A DNA stretch of 64,000 nt from Candidatus Gastranaerophilales bacterium (GCA_944323925.1 CALUUI010000001.1:124001-188000); one strand, 5' to 3'. Shown: positions 45,071-54,473, numbered from the stretch's first letter. Notes: generated from the letters alone by a model not told the origin. A program made the numbers and translations.

Positions 45071-46378
45071 ATGTTAAAGAAAATTCGTCATATTAAAGTA
45101 CCTAAAGATGTTGGTTGGTTGATCCCGGGGCTAGAAGTTAAAAGATGGTTTATGATAATTCTTTTAGGTTCATTTTTAATACTCTGTGGTTTATTAATTA
45201 TACTAAATATAGGTGTTTTATCTTGGCTTTTGTCTTTTGCTAAGTCAACTGTTGACTATATCCCGCATGACTTATTGGCTGCTGCGTTAATTATTGCAGG
45301 TGTTGTTATATTCTTTTTCGGTTGGCAGAAAACTAATATGTCGATGTTAGATCTAAGATCAGAAAAGGATAAAAGTTCTGTATTAGAAATTTTATATAGA
45401 AGAAGAAAACTTAACCATGGTCCTCATATTGTTGCTATAGGTGGGGGAACTGGGTTATCAATGCTTTTAAAAGGAATAAAACGTTTTACAAATAATATTA
45501 CAGCTGTTGTTACTGTTGGTGATGATGGTGGTAGCTCTGGGCGTTTAAGAGAAGAATTAGGTGTTCTTCCACCGGGAGATATTCGAAATTGTCTTGCTGC
45601 TCTTGCTGATGACGAAGATTTAGTTACTCAGTTATTCCAGTATAGATTCCAAAATGGAGAAGGGCTTGAAGGTCATAGTTTTGGAAATTTGTTCTTAACA
45701 GCACTTTGTTCTATTACCGGTGATATGGTTACTGCTGTTAAAGAATCATCAAAGGTTCTTTCAATAAGAGGTGTTGTTCTTCCCGCTACTTTGGATGATA
45801 TGAAATTAGCCGCAAAGTTTGAGGATGGCAGAGTTGTTCATGGTGAGTCTAATATTCCTGAAGCTGGTGGTGTGATAAAAAGGTTGTTTACTGAACCTGA
45901 AGTTTGTAATCCGCTTCCGGATGTTTTAACAGCTATTAAAGGTGCTGATTTAATTATTTTGGGGCCTGGAAGCCTTTATACAAGTGTTATTCCTAATTTG
46001 TTAATTCATCAAGTTGCTGATGCTATTGCTTCATCTAAAGCTAAAAAAATATATGTTTGTAATATTATGACTCAACCAGGGGAAACTGACGACTACACTG
46101 TTTCTGATCATATAAAAGCATTATTGAAACATGCAGGCGGAAAACGTATTATTGATGCAGTATTGGTTAATAATGTTTTACCTGATGTTATTTCTGAAGG
46201 ATATGCTCAATCGGGATCTTTCCCTGTCGTTATAGATACAGAAAAATTGGCTTCTCTTAATATTGAAGTTATTGCGTCTAAACTTATACAGGAAAATAAA
46301 TCAGGGCTTGTTAGACATAGCTCTAACCGTGTAGCGCGTGCAATATATTATTGGTATAAGAAAACAGCAAAAAAGTAA
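45071..46378 (+). CDS. yvcK: YvcK-family protein (gluconeogenesis factor, CofD-like) with membrane helices
   Basis: YvcK/UPF0052 protein of 435 aa, a CofD-fold, UDP-sugar-binding regulator tied to cell shape and peptidoglycan synthesis in Bacillus. Two N-terminal membrane helices (about residues 27-58 and 65-86) precede the soluble domain, which has A-I-G-G-G-T-G-L-S, V-T-V-G-D-D-G-G-S-S-G-R-L-R and G-D-I-R-N-C-L. H-S-F-G-N-L and G-P-G-S-L-Y-T-S also fit. The membrane-anchored form is known from several phyla. It sits between pxpA and panB with 2- and 9-base gaps. Confidence 0.93.
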   Translation: MLKKIRHIKVPKDVGWLIPGLEVKRWFMIILLGSFLILCGLLIILNIGVLSWLLSFAKSTVDYIPHDLLAAALIIAGVVIFFFGWQKTNMSMLDLRSEKDKSSVLEILYRRRKLNHGPHIVAIGGGTGLSMLLKGIKRFTNNITAVVTVGDDGGSSGRLREELGVLPPGDIRNCLAALADDEDLVTQLFQYRFQNGEGLEGHSFGNLFLTALCSITGDMVTAVKESSKVLSIRGVVLPATLDDMKLAAKFEDGRVVHGESNIPEAGGVIKRLFTEPEVCNPLPDVLTAIKGADLIILGPGSLYTSVIPNLLIHQVADAIASSKAKKIYVCNIMTQPGETDDYTVSDHIKALLKHAGGKRIIDAVLVNNVLPDVISEGYAQSGSFPVVIDTEKLASLNIEVIASKLIQENKSGLVRHSSNRVARAIYYWYKKTAKK

Positions 46379-46387
46379 GGCTTAAGG

Positions 46388-47230
46388 ATGAACGTTTTAA
46401 AATTACAAAAATTGAAAGACGATGGGCAAAAAATTGTCGGAATTACCGCTTATGATTATTCTACTGCTAAAGTTATTGAGCAAGCAGGTGTTGATTTAAT
46501 CTTGGTTGGTGATTCTTTGGCTATGGTCGCTCTTGGGTATCGTGATACTTATGTTATAGGTATTGATGAGATGATTGTTTTTGTAAAAGCCGTTTCAAAG
46601 GGCGCTAAAAATTCTTTTGTAATTGGTGATATGCCCTTTATGAGTTATAACGTATCTGTAGAACAAGGTTTAGAAAATGCAGGCAAGATGCTTAAGGCAG
46701 GAGCTTCAGCTATTAAGATAGAAGGAGTTAATAATCATCTTTTAAAATTAGTTACACGATGTGTTCAAAGTGGCATCCCTGTTTTAGGTCACTTAGGTTT
46801 TACCCCGCAATTTATGCATACTATTGGTGGACATAAAATCCAAGGTAAAACTTATGAGTCGACTGTTAAGCTCCTTGAGTGGGCAAATCGTTTGGTTGAC
46901 GCAGGTGTATTTGGTATTGTTTTAGAAATGGTTCCGGAAGAAAGTGCTAAGTATATTACTGATAATATTTCAGTTCCTACTCTTGGTATCGGTGCGGGTC
47001 GATATTGCTCAGGACAAATTCTTGTTGCTGATGATATCTTAGGTAAATATACCGATTTTACACCTAAATTCGCAAGACGTTATGCAAGTATTAATGATGT
47101 TATTCATAATGCTGTTTCTCAATACGCTAGTGATGTTAGAAACAGTATTTTCCCTGCTGAAAATGAAGTATTCTTTTTGGCGGATGATGAGTTGGTAAAA
47201 TTAAAAGAGGATAAAAATTTTGTTAATTAA
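46388..47230 (+). CDS. panB: 3-methyl-2-oxobutanoate hydroxymethyltransferase
   Basis: First step of pantothenate (vitamin B5) synthesis, adding a hydroxymethyl group from methylene-tetrahydrofolate to ketoisovalerate. T-A-Y-D-Y-S-T-A, G-D-S-L-A-M-V, the metal-binding residues in G-D-M-P-F-M, G-H-L-G-F-T-P-Q and G-I-G-A-G are typical. Length 280 aa is normal. Its last 11 bases overlap panC, so the two are coupled. Confidence 0.96.
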   Translation: MNVLKLQKLKDDGQKIVGITAYDYSTAKVIEQAGVDLILVGDSLAMVALGYRDTYVIGIDEMIVFVKAVSKGAKNSFVIGDMPFMSYNVSVEQGLENAGKMLKAGASAIKIEGVNNHLLKLVTRCVQSGIPVLGHLGFTPQFMHTIGGHKIQGKTYESTVKLLEWANRLVDAGVFGIVLEMVPEESAKYITDNISVPTLGIGAGRYCSGQILVADDILGKYTDFTPKFARRYASINDVIHNAVSQYASDVRNSIFPAENEVFFLADDELVKLKEDKNFVN

Positions 47231-48077
47231 AACTATTAATGAATTAAGAGAATATTTACAACCGTATAGGGCTGATAATAATACGATAGGTTTGGTTCCT
47301 ACGATGGGAGCATTACATAATGGGCATTTGAGCCTTATAAAAGCTGCAAAAGGAATGTGCGACAGAGTCGTTGTTTCTGTGTTTGTTAACCCTATTCAAT
47401 TTGGTCCAAAAGAGGATTATAATAAGTACCCAAGAACTTTAGATGCAGATTATGATTTGTGTACTAAAAATGGTGTGGATGTAGTTTTCTCCCCGACTCC
47501 GGAGGAAATGTACGGAAAAGGGTTTATCCTTTCAAATGATAATTTAACCTATGTTTGTCCTCCATTTAATTATACCGATAAATTATGCGGCAAATCCCGT
47601 GTGGGACATTTCGATGGCGTTTGTACTGTTGTTAACAAACTCTTTAATATTGTACAGCCAAATTTTGCATTCTTTGGAGAAAAAGATGCTCAGCAACTTA
47701 TTATTATTAAAAAAATGGTTAAAGATTTGAATATCCCTGTTGAAATTATTCCTTGTCCAATTGTAAGAGAGGCTTCTGGGCTTGCACTTAGTTCTCGTAA
47801 TAAATACCTTTCTGAAGAGGGTAAAAAACAGGCGCTTGTTTTATCTAAAATCTTGAATAATATCAAGTCTTGCTATGATAAAGGTATTAAAGATGTTAAT
47901 CTTTTAAAAGAAACGGCCTTTTCTTTCCTTAATGATAATGTTGAACTTGAGTATCTGGAAATTTTTAATTCGGAGACTCTTGAACCTCAAGAAGTTGCTG
48001 ATAGTTCTTCAAGAGCTTTTATTGCTTGTCGTGTTGAGGGTGTTAGATTGATTGATAATATAAAATTAGGAGCTTAA
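47220..48077 (+). CDS. panC: Pantothenate synthetase
   Basis: ATP-dependent condensation of pantoate with beta-alanine. The nucleotidyltransferase motif in P-T-M-G-A-L-H-N-G-H-L-S-L (HxGH) is followed by F-V-N-P-I-Q-F-G, K-S-R-V-G-H-F-D-G-V, F-F-G-E-K-D-A-Q-Q and S-S-R-N-K-Y-L-S. Length 285 aa is normal. The TTG start at 47220 lies inside panB; AGAGGA about 8 bases upstream and the standard N-terminus support it. Beta-alanine supply (panD) is not in the window. Confidence 0.96.
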   Translation: MLIKTINELREYLQPYRADNNTIGLVPTMGALHNGHLSLIKAAKGMCDRVVVSVFVNPIQFGPKEDYNKYPRTLDADYDLCTKNGVDVVFSPTPEEMYGKGFILSNDNLTYVCPPFNYTDKLCGKSRVGHFDGVCTVVNKLFNIVQPNFAFFGEKDAQQLIIIKKMVKDLNIPVEIIPCPIVREASGLALSSRNKYLSEEGKKQALVLSKILNNIKSCYDKGIKDVNLLKETAFSFLNDNVELEYLEIFNSETLEPQEVADSSSRAFIACRVEGVRLIDNIKLGA

Positions 48078-48079
48078 AT

Positions 48080-48940
48080 TTGAAAAAATTATTATCCTTT
48101 TCTATTTTTCTTACTAAATTGTTTGAAAACTTCTTTCAATTTTTAGCTGTAGTTGCTTTGTTTTATTTATTAATTTTTATTCTGTACACAATGTTTTCTC
48201 TTGGTAATTCCTCTGCTTTTGATTTCTTTAAAACACAAGCAGATATTATTAATTCTTTGGGTATTTTTATTTGGGGCAATTCTAAGTCGGATCTCTTTTT
48301 GGTAAAAGAATTTATTACTGGTATTCTTTTCCTTGCGGCTGTATTTTTTATTTGTCAATTTATAAAGATTAAATTGGTCGATTTTGGAAACGCGTTGAAA
48401 GATTCTTTGGTTCGTTGCTATAAAAATGAAGAAAAAAAAGTAAATGCCGAGCTTCATAGGAATATTACAAAGATGAATAAGAAAATTTCTTCGGCTCTTT
48501 TTTATGTTGAAATTAAGAAAAAAGATTCGGTCTATCTTCCTGTGGATTTAGAGGAGCAATTTAAACTATTAAACAATTTCTTGTATTCTAAAACTCATAT
48601 CATTCCTGAAAAAAAAGATAATGGCTTTGTTTATATCTTGCAAAACGTTGAAAAAATTGATATGTACTTGCCATTCTTCTTTAAAGCGCTCAGTTCTTCT
48701 GCACCAATCGATTATCTTTTTGTTTTCCAAATTATTGAAACAGATCTTGAATCTGCTATGTATGAGGTGTCTAAAATAAAAAATTCAGGGATTTATAATA
48801 AAATTTTAATGACTCCTGCTACTAATTTGCGATATGAAAATATTGATAATAAATCGTATCCGACCGGAGTCGTCGGAAATTATGTATTCGCAGGCGAAAC
48901 CCATTCTATCTACGAGCTTAAAGACAGATATTTCGGCTAA
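48080..48940 (+). CDS. Membrane protein of unknown function
   Basis: Predicted 286-residue protein starting at TTG 48080, with TAGGAG at a good distance upstream. Two hydrophobic segments (about residues 15-37 and 72-95) form likely membrane helices; the following ~190 residues are a soluble lysine-rich domain with alternating hydrophobic strands. It begins 3 bases after panC and ends the operon. No family is recognised. Its position does not require a role in pantothenate synthesis. Confidence 0.75.
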   Translation: MKKLLSFSIFLTKLFENFFQFLAVVALFYLLIFILYTMFSLGNSSAFDFFKTQADIINSLGIFIWGNSKSDLFLVKEFITGILFLAAVFFICQFIKIKLVDFGNALKDSLVRCYKNEEKKVNAELHRNITKMNKKISSALFYVEIKKKDSVYLPVDLEEQFKLLNNFLYSKTHIIPEKKDNGFVYILQNVEKIDMYLPFFFKALSSSAPIDYLFVFQIIETDLESAMYEVSKIKNSGIYNKILMTPATNLRYENIDNKSYPTGVVGNYVFAGETHSIYELKDRYFG

Positions 48941-49021
48941 TTATTAATTTTTGTAACAAAAAGTCAATTATTTAACTTTTAAATACTTAATATATATAAG
49001 TTATATAATCAAAGGTATATT

Positions 49022-49927
49022 ATGGTCGCAATAAACACAGATGTATATCATTTACAGAATGTATTAAATCTTTCGAATATGAGGATGAGAGATTATGCAT
49101 CATCTACAGTTGATGAAATTCTTGAGGCAGAAGCCGCACAAGGGAATGTTAATGCGCTTAATTATGCCAGAAAATTGTATAACAATACAGATGAATTAAT
49201 AGAGTTATTTAGATTATTTGATCCTGAAAATAAGTATCAAATAATATCAGCAATGGATTATCAGACAAGAGAGGCATTATTACCATTACTAGAACCTGAA
49301 GATATGGTAATTGGGATGCAATTTTTTACCAAAGATAAATTATTAACATTATTGGAAGATATCGAACCGGAAGAAATGGTAAATTTAATGTTGAATACAT
49401 TTGATTTAGAAGAAATAATGTTAATGATGCCAGAGGAGGAATTGCAGAATTTCTTTGCAAACAAAGAGGTAGAGAAAAAGGATGTTGCAAAATATTTAAA
49501 AAGTTTGCCGCCGGAGTTGATGCAACAATTGATGGAATCATTAACTGGTCAGCCATCATTTCAAGTTAATTCTACAGATGTAATTAATCAGATTACATCA
49601 TTAGGAGATAGAGATTATGAAGCGGTTATGGCAAGTATTGATCCGTTTATTTTAAGGCAGATAATTTTTTCAATGTCATCAGATGAGCCCAAATATTTAC
49701 AATTATTTGATAATGAAGTTTATATAGAAATGTTATCTACATTGATGAAGCCTGATATTATTAAGCCAATGGAAGTACTGGAAAAAGAAACATTAATGGA
49801 TATGATTTCACAGTTGGATGAAAACTATCTATCTATTGTAATGGTTCAAGTTGATACTAACTTGTTTGCTGAATATTTAATGAAAGATTGTCAGCCTTTA
49901 TTAGAAGAGATTGTCTCAAAGATGTAG
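49022..49927 (+). CDS. Helical-repeat protein resembling MgtE-N/FliG-type domains
   Basis: Acidic, methionine- and leucine-rich protein of 301 aa built from short helices repeating the pattern L-L-x-x-(I/L)-x-P-E-(E/D)-(M/L) (L-L-P-L-L-E-P-E-D-M, L-L-E-D-I-E-P-E-E-M, S-L-P-P-E-L-M). This recalls the superhelical MgtE N-terminal and FliG middle domains, but no catalytic or motor signature is visible. TATAAT at 49004-49009 may be its promoter; no strong Shine-Dalgarno is seen. Its 3' end overlaps the convergent pncC gene by 12 bases. A flagellar link is possible but unproven. Confidence 0.75.
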   Translation: MVAINTDVYHLQNVLNLSNMRMRDYASSTVDEILEAEAAQGNVNALNYARKLYNNTDELIELFRLFDPENKYQIISAMDYQTREALLPLLEPEDMVIGMQFFTKDKLLTLLEDIEPEEMVNLMLNTFDLEEIMLMMPEEELQNFFANKEVEKKDVAKYLKSLPPELMQQLMESLTGQPSFQVNSTDVINQITSLGDRDYEAVMASIDPFILRQIIFSMSSDEPKYLQLFDNEVYIEMLSTLMKPDIIKPMEVLEKETLMDMISQLDENYLSIVMVQVDTNLFAEYLMKDCQPLLEEIVSKM

Positions 49928-50392
49928 GGTCTTCTTTATAAATAAGAGAGCCATTTTAGCAAATTCTTCTTTCATTTTAATTCTTTGAATATCAGAATTT
50001 AGTATAATTTTTTCAATTAAAATATTATTCTTATAAAGAGTTGAAATGTAGCAAAGACCTACAGGTTTATCTTTAGAGCCGCCGCTGGGGCCTGCGATTC
50101 CTGTTGTTGCCACGCAGATGTCAGCATTTGTAAGTTCTTTTAATCCTAGTACCATTTCTTTAGCACACTCCGGGCTTACGGCACCTTTAGTATTAAGGGT
50201 TTCGTTACTTACTTTGAGTATTGAATGTTTAATTTCGTTTGCGTAAGTTACAACATTAAATTTGATATATGCAGAGCTTCCTGCTACATCTGTTAGCTTT
50301 GAGCTTAATAGCCCACCGGTACAGGATTCAGCAGTGGAAATAGTTAAATGATTTTTTATCAGATATTTTCCTATATCTTCTTCTAAAGACAT
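49916..50392 (-). CDS. pncC: Nicotinamide-nucleotide amidohydrolase (CinA C-terminal domain)
   Basis: Stand-alone CinA C-domain protein of 158 aa that deamidates NMN to nicotinate mononucleotide in pyridine-nucleotide salvage. S-T-A-E-S-C-T-G-G-L at residues ~17-26 and T-T-G-I-A-G-P-S-G-G with K-P-V-G-L are the conserved active-site motifs. The N-terminal COG1058 domain of full CinA is missing, as in E. coli PncC. It shares its first base with the stop of the upstream gene (1-base overlap). Confidence 0.94.
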   Translation of the reverse strand: MSLEEDIGKYLIKNHLTISTAESCTGGLLSSKLTDVAGSSAYIKFNVVTYANEIKHSILKVSNETLNTKGAVSPECAKEMVLGLKELTNADICVATTGIAGPSGGSKDKPVGLCYISTLYKNNILIEKIILNSDIQRIKMKEEFAKMALLFIKKTLHL

Positions 50393-51003
50393 TAATAATT
50401 GCTCCTTTGCATTATTACTTTACCCTTTTTATCGTAGAATTTATATTGATTCCATACCCCTTTAAATTCTCCGTCACCTTTAAAAATGTATTGAGTATCT
50501 TTACTTGTAAAGTAGCTAACTCCTGCCAAAGTTCCGCTTCTACGATATTGTTCTGCATAGTATGGGAAATTAGGGTACATACCTTTTATATTATCGACGT
50601 ATCTTAAATTCCCAAGAGCATCATAGTAGTATATTGTCATAGGTTCGTCTTTTTTTTGGAGTGCATACATATATAATGAACTCATACGTTTGAAATACAT
50701 TGCGGATATATTGTACTCTTTATATTCTTTGTAACCGGCAGCTGCAGCCATATAATGCTTTTGATAATCTTTGTCTTTTAGGTAGTCTTTGTATTTTGTT
50801 TTAAAATCATTAATTTTAATTTTTTTCTCGGGCAAAGTTTCACCAAATATATTTTTTTGCATTTGAGAAATATTTTCTTCACGTTCTTCTTGTGTTAATT
50901 CGTCCCAATTAAAAACTACGCTTCCTTGAAACAAAAAGTCTTCTGCAAAAATATGAGGTGTAAATAATATCAGTGAAAATAATAAAATTACAAATTTTTT
51001 CAT
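50392..51003 (-). CDS. Exported protein of unknown function
   Basis: Predicted 203-residue protein with an N-terminal signal peptide (M-K-K-F-V-I-L-L-F-S-L-I-L-F, cleavage likely near residue 20). The mature part is charged and tyrosine-rich, with Y-K-E-Y-K-E-Y and a C-terminal region of short strands (Y-I-F-K-G-D-G-E-F-K-G-V-W) that recalls MORN-like or beta-hairpin repeats. The ATG at 51003 is preferred over 51009 because AAGGA then lies six bases upstream. It is followed by pncC with a 1-base overlap. The upstream region diverges from mnmG. Confidence 0.72.
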   Translation of the reverse strand: MKKFVILLFSLILFTPHIFAEDFLFQGSVVFNWDELTQEEREENISQMQKNIFGETLPEKKIKINDFKTKYKDYLKDKDYQKHYMAAAAGYKEYKEYNISAMYFKRMSSLYMYALQKKDEPMTIYYYDALGNLRYVDNIKGMYPNFPYYAEQYRRSGTLAGVSYFTSKDTQYIFKGDGEFKGVWNQYKFYDKKGKVIMQRSNY

Positions 51004-51053
51004 AATCATTCCTTTTATTTTTCTATTTATTATATCATATAACTCTTTTGTAT

Positions 51054-51059
51054 TATAAT
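51054..51059 (+). promoter_or_regulatory. -10 element six bases before the mnmG start
   Basis: A perfect TATAAT ends six bases before the mnmG ATG, matching the lepA arrangement exactly. Transcription would begin at the start codon, with no room for a Shine-Dalgarno. Confidence 0.55.
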
Positions 51060-51065
51060 CTTTTT

Positions 51066-52931
51066 ATGAGTTATTTAGATAATAAATTTGATGTAATAGT
51101 GGTAGGTGCGGGTCACGCAGGTTGTGAGGCTGCAATCGCGTCAGCACGCCTAGGTGCAAAAGTTTTATTTTTTAGCCTGAATCTTGATAATATAGCACTA
51201 ATGCCTTGTAATCCTGCAATAGGTGGTCCTGCTAAATCAACATTGGTTAGAGAAATAGATGCGCTTGGCGGTGTAATGGGAGAGGTCGCTGATGCTACTT
51301 ATATACAAATGAAGATTTTAAATTCTTCTAAAGGTCCTGCTGTTAGAGCCCTAAGGGCCCAGTCTGATAAAAAAGAATATATGCACTATATGCGAAATAT
51401 TATTGAGAGTACTGATAATATTTGGCTAAAGCAGGCAACTGTAACCGAGCTTATTGCTGAGGGTGATGTTATAAAAGGGGTCGTTGATGAGTATGGTAAT
51501 GAATATAGCGCAGGTGCCGTAATATTAACAACAGGAACATCATTGAACGGGAAAATATATATAGGTCTAAAATCATATAGTGCGGGACGATTAGGTGAAA
51601 TGCCTGCTATAGGACTTTCTGATTCTCTTAAAAAATTAGGATTTGTAGTTAAGAAGTTAAAAACCGGAACCCCTGCAAGAGTTGATAAGCGGACTATTGA
51701 TTATTCTAAGATGACAATTCAACCTGGGGATGAAAAACTCACTTTTTATTCGTTTAAACCCAATAGACCTATCAGACCTCAAGTTCCTTGTTATTTAACA
51801 AGAACTAATGAAGTTACACATCAAATTATTAGAGAAAATCTAGATAAATCACCAATGTATCAAGGTTTAATAGAAGGTGTCGGTCCCAGATATTGTCCTT
51901 CTATTGAAGATAAGGTAAGACGTTTTGCATCAAATCCATCTCACCATATTTTTATAGAACCGGAAGGCTTAAATACTTACGAAATATATATTCAAGGTTT
52001 TTCGACAAGTCTGCCTGCTGATGTTCAAGTAAAAATGGTTAGGTCACTTCCCGGTTTAGAAAACGCTCATATTATAAAACCTGCCTATGCCGTTGAATAT
52101 GACTATGTTCCTGCTGTTCAGACAACTCATTCTTTAATGTCAAAACTTATTAAAGGATTGTTTTTTGCAGGTCAAATTAATGGTACCAGCGGTTATGAGG
52201 AAGCTGCTGCTCAAGGTTTGGTTGCGGGTATTAATGCGATTAAATATCTTGATAATTCTGAATTCGTGACATTTAGCAGAAGCTCATCTTATATAGGAAC
52301 CTTGATTGATGATTTGGTTACTAAAGATATTCAAGAACCTTACAGAATGCTTACTTCAAGGTCAGAATACCGATTATTATTAAGACAAGATAACGCTGAT
52401 GCAAGGCTTACGCCTTTAGGACACAAGATTGGCTTAATTGATGATGTCCAATTTAATATCTTTAAAGAAAAGCAAAATTTAATTCAAAACGAAATTCAAA
52501 GATTAAATCAGACAAAAATATCTGCAACAGAAGAGGTAAATTCTATTTTATCAAAGTATGGTGAATCTATAGATAGAGGAATAAAACTTGCGGAATTGTT
52601 AAAACGGCCAAATATTAATTATGCAGTTCTCAGAGAGTTGGATAATGAAACAAAAGAATTAAATTTATCAGAAGATATTACAGGAGAAGCCGAGATTTTG
52701 ATAAAATATGACGGGTACTTGAAACGTCAAGAAGCCCAGTTAGAAACTACAGGTCAGTTAGAAAAGTATAGAATCCCGTCTAATTTTGATTATTCAAAGA
52801 TAAAAAGTATATCTTCAGAGAGTCGTGAAAAATTGGAAAAAATCAGACCTGTTGATTTAGCACAAGCTTCAAGAATTGGCGGTGTTAAACCTGCTGATAT
52901 TTCGGTTTTAATGGTTATTTTAGGAAAGTAG
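51066..52931 (+). CDS. mnmG: tRNA uridine-5-carboxymethylaminomethyl modification enzyme MnmG
   Basis: FAD enzyme that with MnmE modifies the wobble uridine of several tRNAs. D-V-I-V-V-G-A-G-H-A-G-C-E-A-A is the FAD-binding N-terminus; N-P-A-I-G-G-P-A-K, K-T-G-T-P-A-R and T-S-R-S-E-Y-R-L-L-L-R-Q-D-N-A-D are specific. Length 621 aa is normal. The ATG at 51066 gives the standard start; an upstream frame from 51048 adds residues encoded by the -10 region. rlmD follows 9 bases later. Confidence 0.97.
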   Translation: MSYLDNKFDVIVVGAGHAGCEAAIASARLGAKVLFFSLNLDNIALMPCNPAIGGPAKSTLVREIDALGGVMGEVADATYIQMKILNSSKGPAVRALRAQSDKKEYMHYMRNIIESTDNIWLKQATVTELIAEGDVIKGVVDEYGNEYSAGAVILTTGTSLNGKIYIGLKSYSAGRLGEMPAIGLSDSLKKLGFVVKKLKTGTPARVDKRTIDYSKMTIQPGDEKLTFYSFKPNRPIRPQVPCYLTRTNEVTHQIIRENLDKSPMYQGLIEGVGPRYCPSIEDKVRRFASNPSHHIFIEPEGLNTYEIYIQGFSTSLPADVQVKMVRSLPGLENAHIIKPAYAVEYDYVPAVQTTHSLMSKLIKGLFFAGQINGTSGYEEAAAQGLVAGINAIKYLDNSEFVTFSRSSSYIGTLIDDLVTKDIQEPYRMLTSRSEYRLLLRQDNADARLTPLGHKIGLIDDVQFNIFKEKQNLIQNEIQRLNQTKISATEEVNSILSKYGESIDRGIKLAELLKRPNINYAVLRELDNETKELNLSEDITGEAEILIKYDGYLKRQEAQLETTGQLEKYRIPSNFDYSKIKSISSESREKLEKIRPVDLAQASRIGGVKPADISVLMVILGK

Positions 52932-52940
52932 TTTGCGCTT

Positions 52941-54311
52941 ATGGAATTGGGTCAGATTATTAATGTGGAAGTTCAAAAGCTAAATAGCGAAGGTCTTGGA
53001 CTTGCAAAATTTAATGATTTTGTCGTGTTTATTAAAGATGCTTGTCCTGATGATGTTTTAAAATGTAAAATTACCGATTTAAAGAAAAATTATGCAGTAG
53101 CAGAAATTGTTGAAATTGTTTCTCCATCTAAATTTAGAGTGACACCAAAATGTAAACTGCAAAAAGTTTGCGGTGGTTGTTCGCTTCAACATATTAGTTA
53201 TAATGAGCAGTTAAAGTTCAAAAAAGTTATGGTTGAGGATACATTATATTCTATTTTAAAAGAAAAAATTGAGGTGAAATTCCCAATCACATCCGGCGAT
53301 AATTATAATTATAGGTATAAAATTCAGTATCCTGTTCGCTCAAAAAAGGGGCAGACAAGAATTTTGGCAGGTTATTTTAAACCTGCGTCCCATGAGTTGG
53401 TAAATATTAAATACTGTCCTATTCAGCCTACAATTTGTGATGATATTATTGAGTTTATTAAAACAGAAGCCGAAAAATTATCTATATCAGGATATGAAGA
53501 ACAGGCGCATTCCGGTATTTTAAGGCAAATTCTGCTTAGAGTATCAGAGCTTAACGGTGATATTTTGGTTTTGTTAGTCCTTAATACAAGTTATCCGTTG
53601 GATGATATTTATAAAACAGAAATTGAAGCTCTTTCCAGTCTGTTGATGGCTAAATTCTCACAAATAAAAGGTGTTTCTATTAATTTTAATAATTCGAAAA
53701 CTAATGTTATTTTAGGGGAACAAAATCAGCTTATTTCAGGTCAGAATTATATTATTGAAAAACTTTGTGGTAAAGAGTTTAAAATTAGTGGTGAAACTTT
53801 TTTTCAAGTAAATCCTAAATGTGCAGATTTGATGTTTAAGTATATAAAAGACTATATTCAATCAAATTATTCAATGCCCACCTTGTTTGACGCTTATGCC
53901 GGTATTGCTGCTTTTGGCATTGTTCTTTCTGATATCTGTTCATCAGTAACAAGTGTTGAACTTAATAAAAGTTCTGTTTTAAAAGCGCAGGAAACAATTA
54001 AAATGTATGACATTAAAAATGTCGAGGTTGTTGCATCGGACACTCTAAAATATATTGATAAGTGTAAAAAAACATTTGATATAACAATTCTTGATCCCCC
54101 AAGAAAAGGGTGTGATGAGGCGTTTTTATCAAAAGTATTAAAATTGACAAATAAAACAATTATTTATGTAAGCTGTAATCCTAAGTCCTTGGCTCGTGAT
54201 TTGAAATTTTTGTTAAATAATGGTGCAAAGTTGATTTCTATTCAGTCGTTTGATATGTTCCCAAATACTCCTCATGTTGAAAATGTTGCAGTTATTTCTC
54301 TACAGAAATGA
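52941..54311 (+). CDS. rlmD: 23S rRNA (uracil-C5)-methyltransferase, RlmD type
   Basis: SAM-dependent class I methyltransferase with an N-terminal TRAM RNA-binding domain (residues 1-58). The cysteine cluster C-x5-C-G-G-C (with a later Cys in K-Y-C-P-I) is expected to hold a 4Fe-4S centre. The methyltransferase domain has D-A-Y-A-G-I-A-A-F-G, V-E-L-N, D-P-P-R-K-G-C and the catalytic Cys in Y-V-S-C-N-P. Length 456 aa is normal. RlmD, RlmC and RlmCD paralogs are hard to tell apart by eye, so the target uridine is uncertain. Confidence 0.88.
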   Translation: MELGQIINVEVQKLNSEGLGLAKFNDFVVFIKDACPDDVLKCKITDLKKNYAVAEIVEIVSPSKFRVTPKCKLQKVCGGCSLQHISYNEQLKFKKVMVEDTLYSILKEKIEVKFPITSGDNYNYRYKIQYPVRSKKGQTRILAGYFKPASHELVNIKYCPIQPTICDDIIEFIKTEAEKLSISGYEEQAHSGILRQILLRVSELNGDILVLLVLNTSYPLDDIYKTEIEALSSLLMAKFSQIKGVSINFNNSKTNVILGEQNQLISGQNYIIEKLCGKEFKISGETFFQVNPKCADLMFKYIKDYIQSNYSMPTLFDAYAGIAAFGIVLSDICSSVTSVELNKSSVLKAQETIKMYDIKNVEVVASDTLKYIDKCKKTFDITILDPPRKGCDEAFLSKVLKLTNKTIIYVSCNPKSLARDLKFLLNNGAKLISIQSFDMFPNTPHVENVAVISLQK

Positions 54312-54367
54312 TTGCTTTGAATGATTTTATATTAAATTTTGTAAAATTTTTGTTGGCTAATATTAAT

Positions 54368-54396
54368 TTGAGTTTATTTGTAGTAATGTATATCTA
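54368..54396 (+). promoter_or_regulatory. Candidate promoter of the HAD/pentapeptide/kinase cluster
   Basis: TTGAGT (54368-54373), 17 bases and TATCTA (54391-54396) are a fair sigma-70 match. The region is very A/T-rich, so other starts are possible. Transcription from here would give a leader of about 118 bases before the first gene. Confidence 0.4.
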
Positions 54397-54473
54397 ATAT
54401 TGTATTATATGTGATATAGGGAAATATGTTAAATTTGTTTATTATTAATAATCAAAGATGAATATCTATCTAT

